This document shows, one piece after another, positions 33,966 through 41,770 of a stretch of DNA of 64,000 bases. The stretch is from Vreelandella zhanjiangensis DSM 21076 (GTDB lineage Bacteria; Pseudomonadota; Gammaproteobacteria; Pseudomonadales; Halomonadaceae). The stretch covers positions 437,559 through 501,558 of the forward strand of contig NZ_KB898647.1 in assembly GCF_000377665.1 (NCBI RefSeq), read 5' to 3'. The position numbers were made by a program, and so were the translations under genes. The stretch's first letter is position 1, and every line of letters starts with the position of its first letter. The notes beneath the pieces were generated by a model. The model did not search any database. It was not told where the DNA came from and saw nothing but the letters and a program-made list of their open reading frames with translations.

Positions 33966-35057
33966 ATGTCTGCGCTGTTCCAACCCTTCACACTTAAAGA
34001 CGTCACCCTGCGTAACCGTATCGCGATTCCTCCCATGTGCATGTACTCAGCGGAAGATGGCCTGATTAGCGCTTGGCACCGCGTGCATTATGCTTCCCTG
34101 GCACGCGGTGGAGCGGGGCTGGTGGTGGTCGAGGCAACCGCCGTGTCGCCGGAAGGCCGTATCACTCCCGGCTGCGCCGGTATCTGGAATGACGATCTTG
34201 CCCAGGCTTTCGTGCCGGTGGTGGAGTCGATCAAAGCGGCCGGTTCCGTGCCGGGTATTCAGATTGCCCACGCCGGGCGCAAAGCCAGTGCGAACCGCCC
34301 GTGGGAAGGCGATGATCATATTAGCGAAGATGATCCGCGTAGCTGGCAGACCATCGCCCCGTCAGCGGTTGCCTTTGGCGCCCACCTCGATAAACAGCCG
34401 AAGGCCATGACGCTTGAAGACATTGCCCGGGTGCGCGAGGACTTCGTGGCGGCCGCTCGTCGTGCGCGCGATGCCGGCTTCGAGTGGCTGGAGCTGCATT
34501 TCGCCCATGGCTATCTGGCCCAGACGTTCTTATCTGATCACTCCAACCAGCGTGATGACGCCTACGGCGGCAGCTTCGACAACCGTAGTCGCTTTTTGCT
34601 GGAAACACTGGCGGCGGTTCGCGAAGTATGGCCGGAGCACCTGCCGCTAACCGCGCGTCTGGGGGTTATCGAATACGACGGGCGCGACGAGCAGACCCTG
34701 GCCGAGGCTATCGAGCTGACGCGTCGCTTCAAAGATGGTGGGCTGGATCTGCTTAGCGTGAGTATTGGCTTCACCATTCCTGATGCCAACATCCCTTGGG
34801 GCGCGGGCTTTATGGGCGATGTTGCCCAGCGGGTAGGGCGCGAGGCGGGAATCCCCGTGGCCTCCGCATGGGGCTTCGGTACGCCGAGTGTTGCTGAAGA
34901 AGCCATCAAGAGTGGCCAGTTGGACTTGGCGATGATTGGCCGGTCGCATCTGGTTAATCCTAACTGGCCCTACCTCGCTGCCCAGGAGCTGGGGGTAGAA
35001 CGTGCTTCCTGGACCTTGCCTGCGCCCTATGCTCATTGGCTAGAACGCTACAAGTGA
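33966..35057 (+). CDS. NADH:flavin oxidoreductase, YqjM-type old yellow enzyme
   Basis: FMN ene-reductase of 363 residues. The start PFTLKDVTLRNRIAIPPMCMYSAEDGL includes the YqjM-type cysteine that tunes FMN. HAGRKAS, LHFAHGYLAQTFLS near 178 and NQRDDAYGGS are class hallmarks. It reduces activated C=C bonds such as quinones or unsaturated aldehydes; the natural substrate is unknown. GGAG precedes the ATG at 33966. Longer reading frames upstream run through the operator. Likely repressed by the adjacent ArsR protein. Confidence 0.92.
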   Translation: MSALFQPFTLKDVTLRNRIAIPPMCMYSAEDGLISAWHRVHYASLARGGAGLVVVEATAVSPEGRITPGCAGIWNDDLAQAFVPVVESIKAAGSVPGIQIAHAGRKASANRPWEGDDHISEDDPRSWQTIAPSAVAFGAHLDKQPKAMTLEDIARVREDFVAAARRARDAGFEWLELHFAHGYLAQTFLSDHSNQRDDAYGGSFDNRSRFLLETLAAVREVWPEHLPLTARLGVIEYDGRDEQTLAEAIELTRRFKDGGLDLLSVSIGFTIPDANIPWGAGFMGDVAQRVGREAGIPVASAWGFGTPSVAEEAIKSGQLDLAMIGRSHLVNPNWPYLAAQELGVERASWTLPAPYAHWLERYK

Positions 35058-35130
35058 TGCGTTGAGTCGCTGCTTCTTCGGAACCCAGCGATTTAGTACT
35101 CATCGAAGCACCGCTTCTACGAAGAAAAGC

Positions 35131-35170
35131 AAAAAGCCCGCTGATTTTTTTCAGCGGGCTTTTCTTTTAT
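35131..35170 (+). terminator. Terminator of the OYE gene
   Basis: AAAAAGCCCGCTGA and TCAGCGGGCT around a T6 loop, then TTTCTTTT. Confidence 0.9.
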
Positions 35171-35227
35171 AGGCGGTGGAAGTTGGGGTCTCTCATCCGC
35201 CTTATAAACCTGATTGTTGTCGATTGA

Positions 35228-35311
35228 TTAGAACGGCAGGCCGCCGCTGAAACCAATACCCAGTACGGCAATAACGACAACAACAACGACAATAACGGTA
35301 GTAGAAGGCAT
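35228..35311 (-). CDS. 27-residue hydrophobic small protein
   Basis: Encodes MPSTTVIVVVVVVIAVLGIG then FSGGLPF, a single membrane segment. AAGGA lies seven bases before the ATG on the minus strand. Not recognised as a named family; the composition and ribosome site support a real small membrane protein. Confidence 0.55.
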   Translation of the reverse strand: MPSTTVIVVVVVVIAVLGIGFSGGLPF

Positions 35312-35425
35312 TTTACATTCCTTGTAAGTGGCTTGGATGATCTATCAGCTTAGCGCATTGGCCCCGTTTTAGCACGGTGGCATGGCGTTATCGCTCAGAC
35401 GTTGCGAAATGCAAGGGAGCAATAT

Positions 35426-35462
35426 CCTAAAAAGAAAGCGCCCGGCAAAGGCTGCCGGGCGC
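35426..35462 (-). terminator. Terminator of the metallothionein gene
   Basis: Stem GCGCCCGGCA / TGCCGGGCGC with a five-base loop. On the minus strand TTTCTTTTT follows. Confidence 0.85.
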
Positions 35463-35496
35463 GATAGCTTAACGACTAAATCGCGTTGCGAAGCGC

Positions 35497-35652
35497 TTAC
35501 TTACCGCAGCTGCAGTTATGGCCGCAGCCTGTCGAGCCATCCGTATGGCCAATAGCACAAGACTCGGAGCAGAATTTCTGGCCGTTTTTCTCGATAGCCT
35601 GACTATCCACCGAGCAATCGCATTTGGGGCATGCACACTGTTGCTGAGACAT
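35497..35652 (-). CDS. Bacterial metallothionein (SmtA-like)
   Basis: A 51-residue metal-binding protein with nine cysteines (6, 8, 11, 13, 28, 32, 43, 47, 49) and histidines 36 and 45. The arrangement C-x-C-x2-C-x-C then C-x3-C then C-x3-C-x-C fits SmtA-type zinc and cadmium metallothioneins. The ATG at 35652 follows AGGAGG by a few bases. A longer upstream reading frame lacks a matching N-terminus. A terminator follows directly. Confidence 0.92.
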   Translation of the reverse strand: MSQQQCACPKCDCSVDSQAIEKNGQKFCSESCAIGHTDGSTGCGHNCSCGK

Positions 35653-35732
35653 ATTGCACCTCCTATGTTGGTACTCATCAGCATAGACCCGACCCCCAGT
35701 GTTATGTAATTGCGTTGTCGGCTTATATATAG

Positions 35733-36638
35733 CTATAGCTTCAGCTCGGCGTAACGCTCGGCCATGAAGTCCAGCAGTACGCGAACGGAGGGAAGTAGCT
35801 CCCGGCGGGCCAGATAAACCGCATGAATCACTTCCTGGCGGAGTTCCCATTCCGGCAATACGAGCACTAGCTGGCCGGATTCAATGGCGCCGGGGAGTAC
35901 CAGCTTGGGTAGCTGAACAATGCCCACGCCTGCCAGGGTGGCATGGTAAAGGGCGGTCATATCGGTGGTGATTAAACGCGGCGAATGCTCGACCACCTCG
36001 ATTTGCTTATCGCGCTGCAATCGCCAGGTGTGCTGCTCAATGGGCCTTGCCCGGCTGATGCTCGGGAAGCGGGTAAGATCGCCAGGCATTTGGGGTACGC
36101 CGAACTGGCTAAGCAGTTTGGGACTGGCCACCAGGCACTGGCTGCTGTCAGATAATACCTTGTGAAACAGATCGCTATCTTCAAACGGCAGAGGGCGGGC
36201 GCGGATGGCAATATCGATCCCGTCCGTCAGCGGGTCTACATGTCGATTGGCCGCTTCCAGATGAATATGTACCTGGGGGTAGAGCACCATGAACTCCGCG
36301 AGCATGGCACTGACATGAAAGTGGAGTAGGCCAGTGGGGCAGCTTAGCCGAATAGTGCCGCAGGGGCCTGTCTGGCTCTCTTCAATCACCTGCTGGGCGG
36401 CCTCGACCTCTTTCAACATGGCTTTACAGTGCAGGTAATAGCGCTGCCCGATATCGGTCATGCGTAAATGTCGCGTCGAGCGGTGCAGTAATAACACGCC
36501 TAGCTGTTTTTCGAGCTCCCCAACGTGCCGGCTAAGGTTTGACTTGGCAATACCCAGGGCGCGACCCGCCGGTGCAAAGCCTTCGTGGTCCACCACTTGT
36601 ACAAAGTAATAAAGGTCATTGAGATTGGGTATTGTCAT
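35733..36638 (-). CDS. LysR-family transcriptional regulator
   Basis: A 301-residue regulator. The N-terminal helix-turn-helix is NLNDLYYFVQVVDHEGFAPA, GRALGIAKSNLSRHVGELEK. A type 2 periplasmic-binding-like effector domain follows. The ATG at 36638 follows GAGA; a TTG at 36650 would add four residues. It is divergent from the isochorismatase-like gene, about 146 bp apart, and probably regulates it. Effector unknown. Confidence 0.92.
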   Translation of the reverse strand: MTIPNLNDLYYFVQVVDHEGFAPAGRALGIAKSNLSRHVGELEKQLGVLLLHRSTRHLRMTDIGQRYYLHCKAMLKEVEAAQQVIEESQTGPCGTIRLSCPTGLLHFHVSAMLAEFMVLYPQVHIHLEAANRHVDPLTDGIDIAIRARPLPFEDSDLFHKVLSDSSQCLVASPKLLSQFGVPQMPGDLTRFPSISRARPIEQHTWRLQRDKQIEVVEHSPRLITTDMTALYHATLAGVGIVQLPKLVLPGAIESGQLVLVLPEWELRQEVIHAVYLARRELLPSVRVLLDFMAERYAELKL

Positions 36639-36784
36639 TATCGTTCTCAAAATGAAACGGTGTGTCGTGATTTTCCCATCTAATCATCTGGCTGGCGACC
36701 GCTTACACTCAGTTTCGTAAGTCGCAAGGCCAACCGGAGCTGCCAATGCTGATGGCTCCATTAACTGAGTATCAGGAGTGGATC

Positions 36785-37408
36785 ATGTCAAAACCTTACG
36801 TTCGTCTCGATAAAGATAACGCCGCCGTACTGTTAGTTGATCATCAAGCAGGCCTGCTTTCACTGGTTCGTGATATTGAACCTGACCGCTTTAAAAATAA
36901 CGTGCTGGCCCTGGCCGATATGGCTAAATACTTCAACCTGCCAACTATCCTCACCACCAGCTTTGAAAATGGCCCTAACGGCCCGTTGATGCCTGAGTTA
37001 AAAGAACTCTTCCCAGATGCACCTTATATCGCTCGCCCTGGCCAAATTAACGCCTGGGATAATGAAGATTTCGTTAAAGCCGTAAAAGCGACCGGTAAAA
37101 AGCAGCTGATTATTGCCGGTGTCGTGACGGAAGTATGTGTTGCCTTCCCGGCCCTTTCCGCCCTGGAAGAAGAGTTTGACGTGTTTGTGATTACCGATGC
37201 ATCCGGCACCTTCAATGCCATGACGCGTGATGCCGCCTGGGATCGTATGTCCAACGCCGGTGCGCAAATGATGAACTGGTTTGGCGCTGCATGTGAACTT
37301 CACCGCGACTGGCGCAACGATGTTGAAGGCTTGGGTACTTTGTTCGCCCACCATATTCCTGATTACCGCAACCTCATGAATAGCTACAGCACGCTGACGA
37401 GCAAGTAA
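36785..37408 (+). CDS. Isochorismatase-like cysteine hydrolase (YcaC-type)
   Basis: A 207-residue member of the isochorismatase fold, YcaC subgroup. The catalytic Asp is in AAVLLVDHQAGLLSLV (about D19) and the nucleophile C118 is in GVVTEVCVAFPALSALEE. The start MSKPYVRLD follows AGGAG by a few bases and gives a family-like beginning; an ATG at 36746 would add 13 unrelated residues. Substrate of YcaC is uncertain. The ABM-domain gene and the pirin gene follow on the same strand, so a small stress or quinone-related group is possible. Confidence 0.9.
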   Translation: MSKPYVRLDKDNAAVLLVDHQAGLLSLVRDIEPDRFKNNVLALADMAKYFNLPTILTTSFENGPNGPLMPELKELFPDAPYIARPGQINAWDNEDFVKAVKATGKKQLIIAGVVTEVCVAFPALSALEEEFDVFVITDASGTFNAMTRDAAWDRMSNAGAQMMNWFGAACELHRDWRNDVEGLGTLFAHHIPDYRNLMNSYSTLTSK

Positions 37409-37502
37409 TCACGGAGAGCCACTGGCGGCGCGTGTTTCCGGTGGCTTGTTTTCCGTTGGGGCAGCACGGTGCGTTTATCTTCATCGATAACGGGAGCTTC
37501 TA

Positions 37503-38120
37503 ATGTCACAAGAGCCTGTTTCAACAACTGTTTCAAGTACGGGTTCAAGTACGGGTTCCAGCCCAGCCCAAGCCACGAACAGCGTTACGCTGAAAATCTG
37601 TCATCGCGTCAAGCCCAGTGCGCGAAGCGAATATGAAGCCTGGCTACGTAGAATCATCCAGGCGGCGAGCCAGTACCCGGGCCACCAAGGGGTGCATATT
37701 TTAAGGCCGACCGAAGGCCAGCACGATTTCGAGATTGCCTTGCGCTTTGCGTCTTCCGAAGAGGCTGCACGCTGGCTTGAATCGGAAGAGCGTCAGGCAT
37801 TGGTGCGCGATATCCTGCCGGCGTTTCGTCAGGAAGAGGAAATCGAGATCAGTAGCGGGATCGATTACTGGTTTCATACCGCAGGGGCGGCCCCAAGCAA
37901 GCAGCCGGTGCGCTGGAAGCAATGGGTGGTAACGACCGGGGTGATCTGGCCGCTGACCATGTTAGTGCCTTTTTTATGGGCGCCTATCTTTGAAGCGTTT
38001 CCACTATTGAGTACGTGGGGAATCCGGCACGGATTTGTGGCCGCCACGATTGTAGGGCTGGTGGTGTATGTCGTCATGCCACGCGTTGTGCGACTGGTAG
38101 CGCCGTGGATGTTTCGCTGA
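37503..38120 (+). CDS. ABM-domain protein with C-terminal membrane helices
   Basis: A 205-residue antibiotic-biosynthesis-monooxygenase-domain protein. The dimeric alpha/beta-barrel half covers about 27-115 (VKPSARSEYEAWLRRII, then PGHQGVHILRP). Two or three hydrophobic segments follow at about 142-200. Such fused ABM-membrane proteins are common but uncharacterised. The first 20 residues are a serine/threonine-rich stretch produced by a 12-bp in-frame repeat (SSTGSSTGSS). It lies about 95 bp after the YcaC-type gene. Confidence 0.85.
   Translation: MSQEPVSTTVSSTGSSTGSSPAQATNSVTLKICHRVKPSARSEYEAWLRRIIQAASQYPGHQGVHILRPTEGQHDFEIALRFASSEEAARWLESEERQALVRDILPAFRQEEEIEISSGIDYWFHTAGAAPSKQPVRWKQWVVTTGVIWPLTMLVPFLWAPIFEAFPLLSTWGIRHGFVAATIVGLVVYVVMPRVVRLVAPWMFR
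37517..37564. repeat. 12-bp in-frame tandem repeat at the 5' end of the ABM gene
   Basis: Units CTGTTTCAACAA, CTGTTTCAAGTA, CGGGTTCAAGTA and CGGGTTCCAGCC each encode four residues of the low-complexity N-terminus. Confidence 0.75.
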
Positions 38121-38136
38121 GCCTGGCGTAAGAAAC

Positions 38137-38168
38137 AAGTAACAAGCCACTTAAGTAACAAGCAATAA
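38137..38168. repeat. 16-bp tandem duplication upstream of the pirin gene
   Basis: AAGTAACAAGCCACTT is followed by AAGTAACAAGCAATAA. The array ends 49 bp before the start. Confidence 0.75.
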
Positions 38169-38217
38169 CTAAAAAGCCGGGCCGCCTTGCCCACGCTATT
38201 ATTGAGGAGTGCAGCAC

Positions 38218-39168
38218 ATGAGTTGGATGCCGACGATTGAACCCCAATGCCCATCAGCGGGTAGCCTGAAAGATATCGAGACGCTGATTATCCCTCGCGC
38301 GCGTGATCTGGGCGGCTTCGAAGTGCGCCGTGCGCTGCCTGCGCCCAAGCGGCAGATGGTAGGGCCGTTTATTTTCTTCGATCAGATGGGCCCAGCTGAG
38401 TTCTTAACCGAAGGCGGGATCGATGTTCGCCCTCATCCGCATATCGGACTTGCCACCGTTACGTATCTTTATAAGGGTGAATTTCAGCACCGCGATAGCC
38501 TGGGCACCAACCAAATGATCTACCCAGGAGAGGTCAACTGGATGGTGGCTGGCAATGGCGTTACCCATTCAGAGCGCACGAGCCCCGTCACGCGTCAGCA
38601 GTCACCGCACTCACTGTTTGGTATTCAAACCTGGGTGGCGCTACCTGAAGAGCATGAAGACAAGCCTGCCACCTTTGAGCATCAAGGCCAGGAAGCCCTG
38701 CCGCTATTGCAAGGCGAAGGTAAAGAGGTGCGTTTGATTCTGGGCACGGCCTGGGGCGAAAAAGCCCCCGTACAGACTTTCTCGGAAATGTTTTACGCCG
38801 ATGCCACCCTGATGCCGGGCGCTAAATTACCGCTTCCTGATGACCATGAAGACCGCGGGATTTACATTACCTCGGGCAGCGTGATCATCGCAGGTGAAGT
38901 GTTCGAGGAAGGCCGGATGATGGTGTTCCGCCCAGGCGACCCGATTACCGTCACGGCCGGCGAGCGCGGCGCGCGGTTGGTACTGCTGGGTGGCGAAACG
39001 CTCAACGGCCCGCGCTATGTGTCCTGGAACTTTGTCGCCTCTTCCAAAGAGAAGCTTGAAGCTGCCAAGGCAGCCTGGATTGAAGGCGACTTCGAACACG
39101 GCCGCTTCCAGCTTCCGCCTGATGACAATGCGGAATTTATTCCTTTTCCAGGCCAGCCGGGCAATTAA
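38218..39168 (+). CDS. Pirin family protein
   Basis: Bicupin of 316 residues. The N-terminal metal site is visible as the histidine pair in RPHPHIGLATVTYL and the H-S-E-R of GVTHSERTSP, preceded by VGPFIFFDQMGPAE. Pirins bind iron or other metals; some have quercetinase activity and some regulate metabolism. No specific role can be given. The ATG at 38218 follows GAGGAG by eight bases; a GTG at 38209 is less likely. A bidirectional terminator follows. Confidence 0.92.
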   Translation: MSWMPTIEPQCPSAGSLKDIETLIIPRARDLGGFEVRRALPAPKRQMVGPFIFFDQMGPAEFLTEGGIDVRPHPHIGLATVTYLYKGEFQHRDSLGTNQMIYPGEVNWMVAGNGVTHSERTSPVTRQQSPHSLFGIQTWVALPEEHEDKPATFEHQGQEALPLLQGEGKEVRLILGTAWGEKAPVQTFSEMFYADATLMPGAKLPLPDDHEDRGIYITSGSVIIAGEVFEEGRMMVFRPGDPITVTAGERGARLVLLGGETLNGPRYVSWNFVASSKEKLEAAKAAWIEGDFEHGRFQLPPDDNAEFIPFPGQPGN

Positions 39169-39202
39169 TCGCCTGATACGTTTACGATAAACCAAGCCCA
39201 AA

Positions 39203-39232
39203 AAAAAGCCCGCTAAATTTCAGCGGGCTTTT
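39203..39232. terminator. Bidirectional terminator, pirin / CitMHS genes
   Basis: AAAAGCCCGCT pairs with AGCGGGCTTTT around a seven-base loop between two convergent genes. Confidence 0.88.
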
Positions 39233-39265
39233 GCATGGCACGTTACAAAGCTACTTCGTCAGGCT

Positions 39266-40600
39266 TTAAAGCGTGATGATGCCGAACAGGTAACCAAACA
39301 GCAGCAGCACCAGGCTGAACCCCCACATGATGCCGAAGGAGTAGCGGATGTGTTTACCCATTTCCAGCCCGGCAAGCTGTAGTGCCAACCATACGGCCGG
39401 GGCGAGAGGGCTGACAAAGGTGCCGATAATATTACCGATTACCATTGCATACGCGGTTGAAACCGTCGGGACGCCGGCATTGCCGACCACTTCCACCACG
39501 ATGGGTAAAAAGGCGAAAAAGTAAGCATCAGTGCTGAGGATAAGATCAAACGGAACGCCGAAAATGCCGATCAATATATGCATATAGGGCACTACGGCGG
39601 CCGGTAGAATCGCCACGATATCCGCCGACAGCTCGCTCAGCATATTGGAGCCGTTAAGAATGCCCAGGAAGGTACCGGCAGCAATAATAATCGTCGCCAT
39701 GATCAGGGCATTGGGCGCATGGCGTTTGATGCTCTGCATCTGGCCATCCATATGGGTAATATTTACCGGCAGCGCCAAGGCCACACCGATCATGAATACC
39801 AGTGCGGGCGGTAAAACGTCGGTCGTCAGTGCCGCCACAACGGCGATCAATAACAGCGCGTTAAACGTCATCCGCCAGGCAGGCACCTTATTGACGACAG
39901 GCTGCGCCTCGGGTGTTTCCTGAATAGCGGCGCCACTGGCTGCCTCACCCTGTGATGCGTGCGAGTTGAGCGGGGGCAGGCGCTTGATGCGCCGATTTTC
40001 CCGCATGCCCAATACCACCGCCAGTGACAACAGCAGAATCAGGGCAAATATTTGCAGCGGAATAAGCGGTTGCCATAGCTCACCGGGACTCATGCCGAGT
40101 ACCGAACCAATCCGGGCGAGTGGGCCAGCCCAGGGAAGCATATTCATGATGCTGGCGCCCAAACCTACCAGTAACAACAGCAGATAAGGGCTCATGCGCA
40201 GGCGCTGATAGGTGGGATATAGCGCTGGAATGGTTAACAGAAAGGTAGTCGCGCCGGAGCCATCCAGGTGAGCAATGCATGCTACCAGAGCGGTTGCTAC
40301 CGTAATGCTGACCACATTGCCTTTGGATACCGAAAGTACTTTAAGGATGATTGGCTCAAAAAGCCCTGCATCTTGAAGAATGCCGAAGAACAGAATGGCA
40401 AACACAAACATGACGGCGACAGGAATAACCCGAGCAAACCCTTGCTCATAAAACGTTGCGATGTCTTCAATACCAAAACCGGTGACCAGGGCAGCCACAA
40501 TAGGAACCAGTACAAATGCCACCAGGGGGGATACACGTCCGCTTAAAAGCATGGCTACGATAGCAGCAATAGCAATTAGGCCCGCTAAGCTTAGCGACAT
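39266..40600 (-). CDS. CitMHS-family citrate/divalent-metal transporter
   Basis: Secondary carrier of 444 residues with about twelve membrane helices. Patterns of the CitMHS family are seen: SGRVSPLVAFVLVPIVAALVTG, CIAHLDGSGATTFLLTIPALYP and PFDLILSTDAYFFAFLPIV. Known members import citrate complexed with Mg or Ca. The ATG at 40600 follows AAGGAG; an in-frame ATG at 40627 lies upstream of that site. The 287 bp upstream to the CLCA_X gene hold nothing recognisable. Confidence 0.92.
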   Translation of the reverse strand: MSLSLAGLIAIAAIVAMLLSGRVSPLVAFVLVPIVAALVTGFGIEDIATFYEQGFARVIPVAVMFVFAILFFGILQDAGLFEPIILKVLSVSKGNVVSITVATALVACIAHLDGSGATTFLLTIPALYPTYQRLRMSPYLLLLLVGLGASIMNMLPWAGPLARIGSVLGMSPGELWQPLIPLQIFALILLLSLAVVLGMRENRRIKRLPPLNSHASQGEAASGAAIQETPEAQPVVNKVPAWRMTFNALLLIAVVAALTTDVLPPALVFMIGVALALPVNITHMDGQMQSIKRHAPNALIMATIIIAAGTFLGILNGSNMLSELSADIVAILPAAVVPYMHILIGIFGVPFDLILSTDAYFFAFLPIVVEVVGNAGVPTVSTAYAMVIGNIIGTFVSPLAPAVWLALQLAGLEMGKHIRYSFGIMWGFSLVLLLFGYLFGIITL

Positions 40601-40887
40601 ATTCAGCTCCTTGAGCGTGCTTTTCAATCTAGGCTATTTCGTTAGTTCCTAAATTAAACTAATGGATAATAAACTAAAGTCGCGCGGATTATGGTGACTC
40701 CATTTGGGAGGCACAACCTAGACTTTATGCTTAGACGTTTTAAAAAAGATTAAATATCAACGCGGAGGAGGCGGTTCAAGGCGGGGTATGATTGGCCCAG
40801 AGGGCAGGGCTTTGAAGCATTGCTCTGATGGATACATCTGAGCACTGGAAAATGGCATTTTAGGCATGGGCTGCAGCAGTGCGGCGC

Positions 40888-41667
40888 CTATAGGGTATGC
40901 TTCAAGGCTGCTCCTAGCTGATGGAAGTAGGCGCTAAATGCTGAATTGATTGTCTGGCGAGCGTGTCCCTGTGGATAAAGGCCAAGCTCGGCCTCGGGCG
41001 TGGCTTTGGTGCCCTTGACCAGAAAGTGGTTCTTTATTGGTGCATCCTGCACAAAGGCTTCAAACGCCCGGGCGCATAGCTCTTCTGGTTTGCTGTAATA
41101 CACTTGCCCCAGCTTGCGATCCATGGCAGCCGAGTGTTGGAAAAGCTCGCTGGGCTGTTTGCCGCCGGGCTGCAGCAGAATGGCCGTAAAGCACTCCATC
41201 AGGCGTTGGTTAAGCGGGTGGGGGATGGGCGGCGCGTCAGCCAGCCAGGCGGTCGAGGCAAACATACCGCGAGATAGTTCCTTGAAACACTTTTGCGCAA
41301 TGTAGTGATCAAAGGCGTGGAACCACTCGTGCGCGATGCTCCCTGGGCCTGCATTTTTCGCTAGCGCAAAGCTGCGCTGGCCAGGGTCATAGTGAGCCGC
41401 GACCCCTGGCCGACCGCCGCTGCCATATTGCAGCGCGAGCGAGCCGCGTAACGACACCAGCGTCTCAGGCCCTTGCAGAATCAACATCAAATCGCATAGC
41501 GCGTCATGAAATAGCGTTGCTGCACGGTCGCGCTCGGTAGGCGTTACCCAGCGGCCAATTTCGATGGAGCGAAAATCAAACTGGCGCCGAATAAGCGCAA
41601 AGTTGCTGGGCTCATGCTGACGATGAGACGGCCCGTTACGATAAAACGTTCGTGCATCAATGCTCAC
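40888..41667 (-). CDS. CLCA_X family metallopeptidase-like protein
   Basis: A 259-residue protein matching the CLCA_X family. A zinc-protease-like HEWFH motif is at 113-117, within GSIAHEWFHAFDHYIA, with QYGSGGRPGVAAHYDPGQRSFAL before it. The HExxH pattern suggests metal-dependent peptidase chemistry, but no member has a known role to my knowledge. No signal peptide is seen. Adjacent to, and codirectional with, the membrane alpha/beta hydrolase gene. Confidence 0.85.
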   Translation of the reverse strand: MSIDARTFYRNGPSHRQHEPSNFALIRRQFDFRSIEIGRWVTPTERDRAATLFHDALCDLMLILQGPETLVSLRGSLALQYGSGGRPGVAAHYDPGQRSFALAKNAGPGSIAHEWFHAFDHYIAQKCFKELSRGMFASTAWLADAPPIPHPLNQRLMECFTAILLQPGGKQPSELFQHSAAMDRKLGQVYYSKPEELCARAFEAFVQDAPIKNHFLVKGTKATPEAELGLYPQGHARQTINSAFSAYFHQLGAALKHTL

Positions 41668-41770
41668 GGTACACTCACTTATTTTAACGACGGGTTAAAC
41701 GCGTCTGTCAGGGCAATCTGTATATCTTGCCAATAAGCTGTCGCCAAGTATCAACATATTGGTGGTACGT

